From contig QKWP01000069.1 in NCBI GenBank assembly GCA_003550325.1, positions 280,432-344,431 of the forward strand: a stretch of 64,000 nucleotides of DNA. The letters run 5' to 3'. Under the pieces are notes generated by a model. The model ran no database searches. It had not been told where the DNA came from and saw only the letters and a list, made by a program, of their open reading frames with translations. Origin of the DNA: Gigaspora rosea. Lineage: Eukaryota > Glomeromycota > Glomeromycetes > Diversisporales > Gigasporaceae. Made by a program: the position numbers and the translations under genes. Below are positions 33,101-43,315 of the stretch, piece after piece. Each line of letters opens with the position of its first letter. Position 1 is the stretch's first letter.

Positions 33101-34749
33101 TTGTTAATTATAACAGATAATTCTAGTGTGATAGTGTTGTGATCTGATTCAAAAAGGTTGTTTGAGAGAATATCTGTATAATCTATATTTGTAATACTCA
33201 GATTAGTCCAGATTTGATCTATTCTACTCTGAATATTTGAACGTTGAAATGTAAAATTTTGGGAGTTAGGGAAGAAAAAACGATAGATATCTTTATATTG
33301 GTGACTAATAAGATATTTAATAAGTTGGGTTTCTGGGATTGATGTTTTCTTAGATGGTGAACGGTCAATACGAGGATTAGGAACACTATTAAAGTCTCCC
33401 ATAATTATATATCGATATTTAGTATTTTGGCACATTGTGATAATTTGTTCTTGTATTTCTTTTCGGAGTTGTTTTTTCTCAGTAGTAGGAATATAGATTT
33501 GAAGTAGCCTAATAGGAGTATTTTTAAAATGAAGGTCAAGACCTATTATATGGCCATTAAAATTGTGTATACGAGCAACATATTTGGAGATTTTGTTATG
33601 GATAAAAATCCCTACACCAGCTTGATGTGGATTGGAAAAGGAGCTCCAGAAGCTAGTATAGTTTTTGATTTTGTTGTTTAAAAATTTGCCATCTTTTTGG
33701 GTTAAGTGAGTTTCTGAAAGACCAAAGATATCATATAGGTTTTGGTTTAAGGTTTCTTCAATTAGGAGTTTTTTTGTTGGTTGTAGAAGACCATTTGTAT
33801 TAAGTGAGGCTATTTTTATAGGAATTGAGATATATTCAGGTTCAAGTATTATAGTTTGATTTGGTATAGGAGGTATATTAGGATTGTTCATATTAGTTTG
33901 AATATCAGATATAGAATTTGTATTAGTATTGGGATTTAATGTTGTATAATGTTGTAGATTGGGTGTTGAGAAAAAGAGACTATCTGTGAAGATTGGTGTT
34001 TGAAATTTGTTATTGGGTGATTTAAGCTCTACATCAGAGTAATATAGTAGATCTTCAAAAGGTGGAAATATTATATGATCTGGTATAAAATTTTCATATG
34101 GAAGGTATATGTGTGCTTCTGTGAAAATATGGTCAAATCTGGAATGTGGTTTGATAGAAATTTTTATATATTGATTTGAATAGAACATAGGATAATATTC
34201 TTGTATGTAATGCAAGAAAGAACCCACAGTTTGTGGAGAAGGGAGTGTTTGTAGTCTATGGTAATAAAGGAATTTGTTATAACATGCTTTTGGGTCATAT
34301 ATTTCAAGAAGGTTAAGATTGGGATTAATGTAGTTTCTTTCACTCAAAGAGTTTGTGGGTAGTTCAATTTCTTCATCACTGAAGTCTTTTTCAAGTAAAG
34401 ATTCATCGTAGATTTCTGGTATTGGGTAGTTGTTAGAACTGGTAGCAGTTAGTGATAGAGAAGTATTAAAGGAGAGTTGTACTTCAGAGGGAGATGAAGA
34501 TATGGTATCTGAAGTACTATAGTTGTCTTCTGTAGAGGTGCTTGCCGTATACTCAGTTCTCACAGTTGTGCAAGAAGCTAAAGTCTGCTCTGTACGTTGA
34601 GTCTGACCGTCATTAATTAGTTCTTCCACGTAAATAGACTTATCCACCTGTCTACTTACATCATTCTCTTCTAAAAATGGCCCATTATCAATGGAGGACA
34701 TTATAGTTCTAGAAGCGGTGGCTGCATTCATGTGTTCTACAGAAGACAA
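30133..34749 (-). CDS. LINE ORF2: APE endonuclease and reverse transcriptase
   Basis: This 1538-residue frame is intact through the main catalytic parts. Residues about 1-305 are a Ser/Thr/Asn-rich extension of unknown role. Residues 311-545 form an APE-type endonuclease that nicks target DNA; the expected catalytic residues are present as N317, E346, D452, N454, D511, D536 and H537. Residues about 860-1100 are the reverse transcriptase: FLIPKKS block, motif A with D950, motif B QGETYSP (1009-1015) and motif C YMDD (1064-1067). The frame opens 3 bases after the ORF1 stop; the listed first codon is TTG and the first ATG is residue 7 (34731), so translation may rely on reinitiation or -1 frameshifting. 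The frame ends before RNase H because of a one-base shift. Confidence 0.88.
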   Translation of the reverse strand: MSSVEHMNAATASRTIMSSIDNGPFLEENDVSRQVDKSIYVEELINDGQTQRTEQTLASCTTVRTEYTASTSTEDNYSTSDTISSSPSEVQLSFNTSLSLTATSSNNYPIPEIYDESLLEKDFSDEEIELPTNSLSERNYINPNLNLLEIYDPKACYNKFLYYHRLQTLPSPQTVGSFLHYIQEYYPMFYSNQYIKISIKPHSRFDHIFTEAHIYLPYENFIPDHIIFPPFEDLLYYSDVELKSPNNKFQTPIFTDSLFFSTPNLQHYTTLNPNTNTNSISDIQTNMNNPNIPPIPNQTIILEPEYISIPIKIASLNTNGLLQPTKKLLIEETLNQNLYDIFGLSETHLTQKDGKFLNNKIKNYTSFWSSFSNPHQAGVGIFIHNKISKYVARIHNFNGHIIGLDLHFKNTPIRLLQIYIPTTEKKQLRKEIQEQIITMCQNTKYRYIIMGDFNSVPNPRIDRSPSKKTSIPETQLIKYLISHQYKDIYRFFFPNSQNFTFQRSNIQSRIDQIWTNLSITNIDYTDILSNNLFESDHNTITLELSVIINKPKPRKQHKRKKFLWKNSSKKDLENYANQTTLNLQKLYIQIDQIVNQNQLNNFWNKLQKTLIKAATKHIPFHKINTIKEIKETSTSKQTPLFYRFKEIQYLKNHFSSPNFLSLCKKYISQYSDCLFQLSTPTLLQIKEEFQQIKTALNIQQQQTIYKEIQQKIEIRNKSFLETPKLFYKKILEKYNNIHIDRLSLENSLLTEHNEILNAIHNHFTEYFKEKPLQPILPSSEFYYLYEPHPEYEKYYNNLFQEITNQEWQDILTNLPNQKAAGPSEICYEHIKYASHKAQTLFKKFFNKCFQLQKVPTDWKSSNIFLIPKKSNWDFTLNQVRPISIIEPFKKTFTKIFTKRLNQIISNNHLLSNLNFAASKNSSTHIPIQILHNTIEHYKIHNKEAWILFQDMSKAFDKINISRLQDTCKRIGIPNSGINLITELHSSRQARIITAHGLTSPINIQSGIEQGETYSPLLWKIYYDPILTFIHQKYQNYLLKIDSQSPLDIITNTTTSSISIPPLAYMDDTTWLCESPTTMQNILNDTSELYKINNIEVNPSKSDLLHIRPKSYRSQTTPLLFNNQPILPRKPNDVIRYLGIYLDGNGSTKPTFDTIINKIENFICLIKHKKLTPLQISSLFNLILQPSIEYLLQICIIHNNLQTKLSRLFTIQTKKMLSIAKNTNNIVLTNPITFNLPTLSNLIQKTSAANIERIFNSSPILKNIGLTRIKSWLAKVWSPNLTQNLLISHIHKTKNFTLIFQLSQLAKNNITLSNLSLNSHLPDFLSNLHLIYDILPSKPQTSIINSLRNNRLLFIEQISTANNKYILPWNNIYLRTNKATKGRQPLWFSNILNFIQEKTIITTWPHLHLPSINSFINTTYLLSPLLSSNPLSLTQIHYNSNNIIFLSHQTSLSKTAIYNIKPSDSGFTQLLPNTFPSSNTFSSFNLPYNQISISNNPIYIQIDYKEILALIHIFNLTNTTTSSHLYHKFISLYKNTTYT

Positions 34750-34751
34750 AT

Positions 34752-36832
34752 TTAAAAAGGGTTGTAGGATAAGGTTTGGTTAATTTGAGAGTTAAGGATA
34801 TTAGCATATGTTTGTTTAGGAGGGGATAACTTGTCTGATTGTTTGGAATCTGGTTCAGTATTAGTATTGGCTACTATATTAGGATTGAAGAAAAGAGTAG
34901 TATCTTGTATTTGGGGAGTTGTGAAGTTAATTTGAAATTTGTCTTTAATAATATTTTCTGCTTCAGGAAGGGCATTTGATTTGTAGTATTGGAGAATTTG
35001 AGAATATGTAAATTTTTCTTGTTTTATAATAAAGTAGTATGTAATAACACGAGCAAGATAGTAGGTATTAATAGGTGTAGATGTAAGCTTTTGAATTGCT
35101 TGATTTTTGTTTAGATGAATAAATTCATCATTTTTTGCAGCAGCAGTAAGATATGCTTTAAAATATCTATAGAAATAATATGCTTTACGCTTATTTTTGG
35201 TTTCAGTATTGTTAAGTTTCATAAACTCTTCCTCAGTATCATTAGAAAGTTTGTGGAAAAGATTTGTAGGTGTAGTATTTTGAAATGTTTCTGTGTGCTT
35301 ATTGTCTTTATCAAATATAGAAAAATCAAGTGTAGGTTTAGCCCATGTTTGATTATTAGATTGAGTAGCAGGGAATTTGATAAAGGATTGTTCAAAAAAG
35401 AAATTTGAAAGATTTTGGAAGTTATGTTCTGTATCTTGGGGTAAAGTAGTACATGGTTCATTGGTGCTATGAGTACATGTATGGATATGGAACAAGGCTG
35501 CTTTAGTGCAGAGTTTAGAGCGTTCATGAAGTGAAGAAATTGATGTAATATCAAAGGTTTTAGGAAGTAGTTGCTTACAAGCAGTAGCTACTTGATAAGA
35601 GATTTGTCATTTGATATAATTATATGTTTTTAGTTGATGTTGTTCATCTGATTCTTTAAACTGTCGTTTATATTGATTGTAAAATGATTCGAACCAAGAA
35701 TCAAAATCTGATATATAGGGTTTTAAAGAAGGAATACGAAAACTTTCAAGAAATTGTTGTTTAGGTATATTAAGTGAAATATTAATATTGAATTTGTTAT
35801 TATTTTGAATTTTAAGTAAAGGAGCTTCAGGGCTATCTTTACTAATAAAGAAGAGACTAAGTGGATGGATATGTATATCTTCAATAAATTTGCTTCTATT
35901 AATAGATTGATAATTATTTTGAAAATAAAGATATAGTCTAGCTAGATTTAAAGCAATATTGTTACGATTATTGGTTGTATAGGGTGGAATTGATTGATAA
36001 AGAGTAAAGATTTTAGGATAATTAAATTTGGTAAAGAGTGTTGTTGTAAATTGGAGCAATATATCTTTAAGGGTAGAAAAAAGAATTTCAAAAGGTATAG
36101 TAATTGATCTGTCAATTAAAGGGTTATGTTGATAGATTAGATCAGAGAGAAATTTGGGTTGTTGACCAGCCATTTGTTTGAGTAAGTAGTTAAAAGTATA
36201 TTTAGAGGCACGTTGTGTATCAGTTGCTTGTTTACTAATTTGACCAGGCTTAAAGTTAATAAGAAAAGGTTTAATAAAATCAAAGATTTGTTGAGAAAGT
36301 AATGTATTAAGTCTGGAGTATGGCTCCATATCAGGTGTAACAGGATAGAGTTGAAACCAATCTAAGCCTAAAGAATCATTTTTAGATGTTTGTTGTTGTT
36401 CTTGTTGAGTAGATTGTGTTTGTTGGTGTTGTTGTTCTTGTTGAGAAGATTGCATTTGTGTTGTTGTTCAGATTGATTAGTTTGTGTTTTTTGTTGAAGA
36501 GGTTGTTGTTGATGTACTTGTTGTGTTTGCACTTGTGGTTGTTGTTGAGTAGTAGTTGTTGTTGGAGAAGAAGGAGAAGGAGGATCAATTTCCATCATAG
36601 AAGAAGTTGCAGGAGAGTTGGTAGAAGTTAATGGCTGAAGTGTAGTAGTAAGTGGATTAGATTGCTGAGGTTGAGTTGAATTAAGGCATTGTTTGTAATA
36701 AATTTGATCTGCATAAAAAATAGCATCATGATGAAGATAATGTTTGTTATCTTGTTTCTTTTGGCAATAAACTTGAAGGATGCATTTGTAGCACTTATGT
36801 GTGTGGATATCAGAAGAGGAAGAAGAAGAAGA
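34752..36832 (-). pseudogene. LINE ORF1 with one frame change and one internal TGA
   Basis: From the gap edge (36832) a frame runs through a Cys-containing segment (KCYKC at 36782-36796, then C after five residues) and a Pro/Thr/Gln-rich region with MMEIDPPSPS at 36598. It shifts frame inside the Gln-rich tract near 36455-36480. The second frame (36455 to 34752, 568 codons) has a single TGA at 35607-35609; sequence on both sides reads as one protein. The region is basic and Asn/Gln/Phe-rich with no RNA-binding domain recognised. In LINEs this position encodes the nucleic-acid-binding ORF1 protein. The 5' end is hidden by the gap. The TGA could be an inactivating mutation or, less likely, a readthrough site. 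Confidence 0.65.
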
Positions 36833-37487
36833 NNNNNNNNNNNNNNNNNNNNNNNNNNNNNNNNNNNNNNNNNNNNNNNNNNNNNNNNNNNNNNNNNNNN
36901 NNNNNNNNNNNNNNNNNNNNNNNNNNNNNNNNNNNNNNNNNNNNNNNNNNNNNNNNNNNNNNNNNNNNNNNNNNNNNNNNNNNNNNNNNNNNNNNNNNNN
37001 NNNNNNNNNNNNNNNNNNNNNNNNNNNNNNNNNNNNNNNNNNNNNNNNNNNNNNNNNNNNNNNNNNNNNNNNNNNNNNNNNNNNNNNNNNNNNNNNNNNN
37101 NNNNNNNNNNNNNNNNNNNNNNNNNNNNNNNNNNNNNNNNNNNNNNNNNNNNNNNNNNNNNNNNNNNNNNNNNNNNNNNNNNNNNNNNNNNNNNNNNNNN
37201 NNNNNNNNNNNNNNNNNNNNNNNNNNNNNNNNNNNNNNNNNNNNNNNNNNNNNNNNNNNNNNNNNNNNNNNNNNNNNNNNNNNNNNNNNNNNNNNNNNNN
37301 NNNNNNNNNNNNNNNNNNNNNNNNNNNNNNNNNNNNNNNNNNNNNNNNNNNNNNNNNNNNNNNNNNNNNNNNNNNNNNNNNNNNNNNNNNNNNNNNNNNN
37401 NNNNNNNNNNNNNNNNNNNNNNNNNNNNNNNNNNNNNNNNNNNNNNNNNNNNNNNNNNNNNNNNNNNNNNNNNNNNNNNNNNNNNNN
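36833..37487. other. Assembly gap (655 N)
   Basis: The unresolved bases hide the LINE ORF1 start. The length may be an estimate. Frames drawn across it are meaningless. Confidence 0.98.
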
Positions 37488-37937
37488 AACCACTAAAATT
37501 TGATAATTAAAAACGTGGGTAGATCTTAGAATTTGTTGGGGTTAAAGCAAAAAGAACAAAATTTTAAAAAAATAAAAAATTAAAGGAATTTAAAGTATTT
37601 TATTTGTAAAATACTCAGTTTTTGTCCGTTTGGAATGTATTATATGTTGAAATGAAGCCAGCAAAGAGCTGAACAACTTTGTCTTAAGGAGCAAGACAAG
37701 TTTCCTTGGCCCAAATCGCAAAATTGAATAGAATATTTATTTATTTAAAATTTAATATATTTTAACAAGAACAAGTTAAAATATTATAAAATTTGATAGC
37801 TATATGTAATTTTATATTTTGAACAAGTTTATTTAATTGGCAAAAGCCTGTTTATATAATAAATTTTAAAGAAAATTAACTTTTGTTTAGGAAATTTTTG
37901 GTACAAGTGATCGTTGGGAAGAGTTAATGATTTGCAT
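37488..37937 (-). other. Probable LINE 5' region
   Basis: It lies between the gap and the point where the interrupted dispersed repeat resumes. No open frame of note was seen. It contains TTTGTCTTAAGGAGCAAGAC on the plus strand and is otherwise AT-rich. Assignment to the LINE 5' UTR is inferred from the flanks only. Confidence 0.4.
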
Positions 37938-39230
37938 CTTTTTAAAATTTTTAATTTTAATAAAAACAGAAAAATTACTATTATAGGCTAGATTTTCACA
38001 AGTTCAAATGAAACATATTGCTGCATACTAATAAAATCAATAGAAAATAGATAAAAATTTTGTTTTCTAAAAATTTCAAGTTATTTGGTTAAATTTTTAT
38101 TCCATAATAGCTTTTTTTCATTTGGTGCAGATTCTTTATAATATACTTTTTGGAAATAAACCAATCTTTTATCAAAGATATCTCTACAAATTCTTGACCA
38201 AATTTGATAAAAATTTTTTTATTTGAATTTTATATAATTGTAGAATTAAAATAAAAAAACTTTTATCAAATTTGGTCAAAAACTCGTAGAAACATCTTTG
38301 ATAAAAGATTTTTTTATTTTCAAAAATATATCACATGCCAAAATTGTTTACAAGAGAAATTCAATCTAGTTGCAAAATAAAAAATCTTAATATTTTCATC
38401 AATATTAATATGTTTTTGATAAAATTTTAATTAAAAATTCTTAATTATCTATTCTATCAACTTACTTAGTTACATTTTGAAGGCTTTATTTTAAGAAAGT
38501 CCTTCCAAAAGCAGTTAAAATTTAAAGGAAAAGTTGCAAAAATGTATGCATCTAAATTTACAAAAACATTAATATCTTTATGTGTTTTTAATATTTTTCA
38601 TAAAAATTCAAATTCTATTATTCAATTATATGCTCTAAAAGTTTACTTAGTGCACAGTAATTTGTTACATTTAAACTTGTAAAAATCTAGCCTATAATGG
38701 TGATTTTTTTGTTTGCATCAAAATTAAAAATTTTAAAAAATTTGAAATTCTGGAAGTAAATTAAAAAATTATCATAACTTCATCAAAATTAATTCGTTTT
38801 TGATGAAATTTTAACTGAAGACTCTTGGAAGCCTATTTTATTAACTCACTTAGTTATGTTTTGAAGGTTTTATTTTGAAAAAGTACTTCCAGAAGCATTT
38901 GAAGTTTAGAGAATAACTTGCAAAAATGTATATATTTGAATTTACAAAACCATTAATATCTTTACAAGTATTCAATTTTTTTCATGAAATTTAAAATTCT
39001 ATTAGTCAATAATATGTGCTACAAGTCTTGTTATAAATTTTTTAGTTAGCATAGTAGAATTTTTTGTAAATCATTGCCAAATAGTGAATTATTTTAAAAA
39101 AGCAAAAAAAACATATTACAAAGAAGCTGCATTGAAATTGTTTATTCCTTAATTTGTTATGCAGGTATATTTGCCTGCGAAAATTTTAAAATTTTAAATT
39201 TTTTAAATAAAACCTCAAATAATAATTTTA
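37938..39230. repeat. Palindromic repeat with tandem ~330-bp duplication
   Basis: Positions 37938-38010 and about 38655-38733 are inverted copies (shared ATTATAGGCTAGATTTT). A hairpin with arms 38165-38214 and 38262-38312 lies inside. Blocks 38400-38680 and 38735-39020 are direct, diverged copies of each other (shared TTAATATCTTTA and GCAAAAATGTAT), and a third copy is at 28195-28577. No coding frame was seen. Confidence 0.6.
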
Positions 39231-39235
39231 GCTAT

Positions 39236-40059
39236 TGTTGGAGGCAAGCCGGAATCCCATGCCGATCAAATCTATGACCGAAAGAGCCACTGCAACCATG
39301 TAACTCTGTAAATTGAAGCATCATAACACATGACTTCGCCGAGACGGTTATGTTAAAAAAATTCTTTAAAATCAGAAAAAAAATACTAGACCTGATCCTG
39401 GCCCTAATACTCTGCAAGACCATATGAAGATCATGAAGAAATCATAACCAAGCCTTCGCAATTTCATTGAAGAAAAAGAGAACAATTATTGGAAGATTAG
39501 ATCGTCCAATAGTGCTAGACTAAAAAGAAATAGTTTAATTAACGAAATTTGACTAACAATCAGAGCATAAACTGGATGTATTTGAGGCTTTGTTAATTTA
39601 AACGTGGAAAATCGATTGTTAACGATTATGGCGTGATGAGGTTAATTAAAGAAAAATTCAATTTTCTTCTTTTTGTTTCTCTTGTAAATTTTATAAATAG
39701 AGATAGGATTTGTTCTATTGGAAGAGGTCTAGAGGTCTTTTGTTAGTATTAAGTCTTTGGTTCTACTCGGTCTTGGAATCAGTCTTTGGTCTTTCTTTTG
39801 GTCTTCCTGTGGTCTTATAGTTCTCATGGTTTTTGGTTTAATTTGTTTCGGTTCTTTTATTTTTTCAAAAGTTAATTAGAATAAAATCTGTGTCCTTGTT
39901 TTTGATTAAATAAAAATTGACTAAATGTAAAGCCCAATAAAGCCTTACTTTGCCAAATCAATATGCCTCTGATTATTGGCCTTATCATTTGGTTGTGTTT
40001 TTGTGTGTGTGTTTTGTTCGATTTCTTTTGTGCACCCGGACCTCAGTCTGCCCTCAACA
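39236..40059 (+). repeat. 5' LTR
   Basis: It starts TGTTGGAGGC and ends CCCTCAACA. It matches 42002-42824 along its full length, with scattered, mainly transition differences. It contains a TATA-like TTATAAATAG (39691-39700) and two AATAAA signals (near 39882 and 39934), giving a plausible U3-R-U5 order. A GGTCTTTCTTTTGGTCTT pyrimidine/GT-rich stretch lies between them. Confidence 0.9.
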
Positions 40060-40060
40060 A

Positions 40061-40078
40061 TTTGGTAGTGACTGTGAG
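40061..40078 (+). promoter_or_regulatory. Putative primer-binding site
   Basis: TTGGTAGTGACTGTGAG lies 1-2 bases after the 5' LTR. Its complement ends in ACTACCA, as expected of a tRNA 3' terminus. The primer tRNA is not identified. Confidence 0.5.
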
Positions 40079-40249
40079 ATTCGAAACATTTGTTCGAAGT
40101 TACAACGTTTTCCTGTTTTTAGTTATATTTTTTGTTTTTGTTAGTTTGTGAGGCACTGATGAAATAGTGCACTCATGTGTTTGTTTATTTTTTTTGGACC
40201 GACGAAACATGTCCGCTTTTGTTGTTTTTTTGTAAATTTTTGATACGCA

Positions 40250-41660
40250 GTGACTTTAACTTCGCTCCTGCGAAACTATAAAAATTTTTTATTATATATG
40301 ACATATACTCACTACCAATATTTAACGAATCCCGAAGACAGGTTGGCACTCGAACTAAAAAAACCCAAACCCAACAAGCCCCATGGAACTCTTGAAACCC
40401 CGATTGACCAACCGGAAAGAAATGAAATGTACCTATTGTAAAAAAAAGACCATGTCGTTAGTAAGTGCTCACAAGTAACCTATCTTGACAAAACGTGCAC
40501 CGCCTTTTGCAGCCCTTATGGAAAAGCAAGCAGTAAAAGCCCAGAAAGTCATCATTGAAGCCTTTGGAAACTGCAAGCTTGATGATAATCAAATTCCTCA
40601 AGCCTTGGAACTTATTGTAAAAATTCTAGAAAAAATAATACAAAAGGAAAAAGAAAATATTGTATACCTGCCCCATATATAACCCTATCTATCGAAAGTC
40701 CACCTTCTGTGCCCTGTACAGTTGCTGCGCTGAAAGTTCCCTCGAAGTTCCAGAGTACTAAAGGTCCTGTGACAGAGATTCTTAATTTGTACTATGTATC
40801 GGAAGTGTCTTTTAATGATGCAGCAGTTGGTTTTAGGAGTGAAGGGAAAGATTTAGAATCTCTTCTTCAAAAAGTTGCCGCCAAAGTCGAAGCTGTTGTA
40901 TGAAAGTGGGCCCCAGAAAAAGAGGTCCTTTGAGAAGTTCGAGGTTAAACTAGTGTTAAAAAGAACAAAGAAGTAGATTAGTAGTCGAAATAGATAAGTG
41001 TAAAAACAAAAAAAAAGAAGAAGAAAAAGACCTACCTAGTGATCGAAGCAAGTTGTGAAATAGGAAGCTCCGATGAAATGAATATGGTTGGACCTTGCTG
41101 TGAAAAAGGGATTGGAAATGAAAAAGATGAAATAAGGAAGCTGAAAGGAAAGAGGGAAGTGGAATTAAAAAGGATAAAAAAGACGATGATGATGACGAAA
41201 CCATTGTGGATGAAGAAGATAGTAAAAAGAAGAAAGACATAACCAAACCCACTGAAAAGAAGACCTGTATAGCGCCTGCGAATCGTGGATAAAGAAAGTT
41301 GAAGAATTTAGTAGGATGTATAATTTTAAAAAGACAAAAGGTCCTACCAGAAGAGAACATGCCGAAATCGAAGATATCACAGGTACTAGTGTAGGTCATA
41401 GAGATGGAATTGGTGTCGAAAAAGGTGGTCTTGGAAAATAGAAAACAAGAAATAATGAATATTTGGAAATGTTCAAGGGTAATTCAAGAAAGCAAGAAAA
41501 AAAGAAAATTGTACCTGACCATTTCTTGCATTTTTCTGTTGTCCCTGGTCAAGTTGTAATAGAAGCCGTTAGAGTAGGAGTAGAAAAACTTGAAGCTCCA
41601 ACCGTGTATAGCAGACGAGTCTGGTTTCAAAAAGGTTCCTATAATAAAAAAAAGTTCTGA
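40250..41660 (+). pseudogene. Degenerate gag-like region
   Basis: Short plus-strand frames are separated by stops and shifts. At 40428-40468 a retroviral-type CCHC zinc knuckle (C-x2-C-x4-H-x4-C) is visible, but its two halves are in different frames because the A run at 40440-40447 is one base short. Downstream pieces at 40485-40680 and 40709-40903 encode Lys/Glu/Leu-rich segments. 41039-41400 is very Lys/Glu-rich on the plus strand, and 41463-41660 ends the coding traces. No protease or polymerase motif was found, so the element would depend on proteins supplied in trans. Confidence 0.5.
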
Positions 41661-41984
41661 GAGATTAAAGAAAAATAGAAATAGAATAAAGAACCCATAG
41701 GAAAGAATTGCTTTATACTTACCGGCATATAACTCCTATAAAAAGAAAGAAAAAATAAATAATAAGAAAAAAAATATAAATAAAAATAAAAAAAATGCAA
41801 ACATGGGCGTGACTTTAAATAGCATCTTGTTTTAGTTTTTTTTGTGTTTGTTAGTTCGGGAAAAACTGAAAGTTTTTTTTTTAGAATTTAGTTTTTTTTA
41901 ATTTTGTTTCTTTTTAGGTTGTTTTAGTAACTAGGATAAAAAGAGAAAAAAATTTGTATAGTTATTTTTCACAGGACATGAAAA

Positions 41985-42001
41985 ATTAAGGTGAGGAGAA
42001 T
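41985..42001 (+). promoter_or_regulatory. Putative polypurine tract
   Basis: AATTAAGGTGAGGAGAAT directly precedes the 3' LTR. Its purine-rich end and position fit the plus-strand DNA primer. Confidence 0.6.
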
Positions 42002-42824
42002 TGTTGGAGGCAAGCCGAAATCTCATGCCAATCAAATTTATGGCTAAAAAAGCAGCCGGCAACTATGTGACCCTGTAAATCGAAGCACTATAACACATGA
42101 CTGTGCTGAGACGGTTAAGTTAAAAAAATATATTCTTTAGAATTAGAAAGAAGATACAAGACCTGACTGATCCTGGCCCTAATACTCTGCAAGACCATAT
42201 GAAGATCATGAAGAAATCATAACCAAGCCTCTACGATTTCATTGAAGAAAAAGAGAACAATCGTTGAAAGATTAGATTGTTCGATAAAAAGGAATAGTTT
42301 AATTAATGAAATTTGACTAACAATCAGAGCATAAACCAGTTGCATTTGAGGCTTTGTTAATTTAAATGTAAGAAATCGATTGTCAACGATTATAGCGTGA
42401 TGAGGGTGATTAAAGAAAAATTCGATTTTCTTCTTTTTGTTTCTCTTGTAAATTTTATAAATAGAGGTAGGATTTGTTCTGTTGGAAGAAGATCTAGAGG
42501 TCTTTTGTTGATATTAAGTCTTTGGTTCTACTCAGTTTTGGAATTAATCTTTGGTCTTTCTTTTGGTCTTTCTTTGGTCTTTTGGTTCTCATGGTCTTTG
42601 GTTTAATTCGTTTCAGTTCTTTCGTTTTTTGAAAAGTTAATTAGAATAAAATCTGTGCCCTTGTTTTTGATTAAATAAAAACTGACTAAACATAAAGCCC
42701 AATAAAGCCTTACTTTGCCAAATCAATATGCCTCTAATTATTGGCCTTATCATTTGGTTGTGTTTTTGTGTATGTGTTTTGTTCGATTTCTTTTGTGCAC
42801 CTGGACCCCAGTCTGCCCTTAACA
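42002..42824 (+). repeat. 3' LTR
   Basis: It starts TGTTGGAGGC and ends CCCTTAACA. The TATA-like and AATAAA motifs correspond to those of the 5' LTR. Differences from the 5' LTR indicate that some time has passed since insertion. Confidence 0.9.
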
Positions 42825-42828
42825 CTAT

Positions 42829-43315
42829 ATACTTTCTAAGTAAAAATTATAATATTAGTTCTGTTTTATCAACTTTATTATAAATTTTTTTTAAATTATT
42901 AAAAAATTTTGGTGTAATAAAAGTTTAAAGTTTTTGTTTTGGAACTTTTACTTAGAATTTTTTTTTAGGTTTTCTCAAATTTTATATGTTCCTGTCTATA
43001 AAAAAAATTTTCACTTCTAATACAAGTCTTAATTTTTACAAATAAATTATATAAAGTCAAATAATGAAGTTGTAATCTTTTATATAAACTACAATATTGT
43101 ATTAGAAACTATATTTTTAAAACCAATATTTAAAGAATTCGCCAAGATATTGTAAAATATTTTTTTGGTTAAAAAATTTCTTTAAAATTTAATATTTTCA
43201 GCTTATAAGCAACATAAACTTTTTGTATTATAATATAAATTTAAATAATTCAAAAATATAATCCTTGTTTTTAAATATTATAATACCAAGTTTTATTTAA
43301 ATATCTTAAATGATT
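42829..43315. other. CpG-poor AT-rich sequence
   Basis: No gene or element end was recognised between the LTR element and the large hairpin. Confidence 0.35.

Larger units (their letters stand above)
28578..37938 (-). mobile_element. LINE retrotransposon, nearly full length, minus strand
   Basis: From 5' to 3' on the minus strand: a probable 5' region (37938-37488), an assembly gap, ORF1 (to 34752), ORF2 with endonuclease and reverse transcriptase (34749-30133), a disconnected RNase H and Cys-rich tail (to 28953), a ~320-nt 3' UTR, AATAAA and a 32-nt poly-A. The insertion limits are inferred from a dispersed repeat that is continuous at about 38690-38770 but split here between 28577 and 37938, with a short TTTTTAAA-like repeat at both junctions. 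APE endonuclease plus RNase H places it among the I/Tad/R1-like LINEs in a broad sense. It looks defective now. Confidence 0.75.
39236..42824 (+). mobile_element. Short LTR retrotransposon lacking pol
   Basis: The LTRs of 824 and 823 bp both begin TGTTGGAGGCAAGCC and end AACA. The element is flanked by the 4-bp duplication CTAT (39232-39235 and 42825-42828). A primer-binding-type sequence follows the 5' LTR and a purine tract precedes the 3' LTR. The 1.94-kb interior shows a broken CCHC knuckle and Lys/Glu-rich pieces but no protease, reverse transcriptase or integrase motif. It is probably a non-autonomous derivative of a Ty3/Gypsy-type element; the superfamily is inferred from general layout only. 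Confidence 0.88.

Noticed and set aside
36689..37510. Frames spanning the N gap on both strands
   Set aside because: They are open only because N bases contain no stops.
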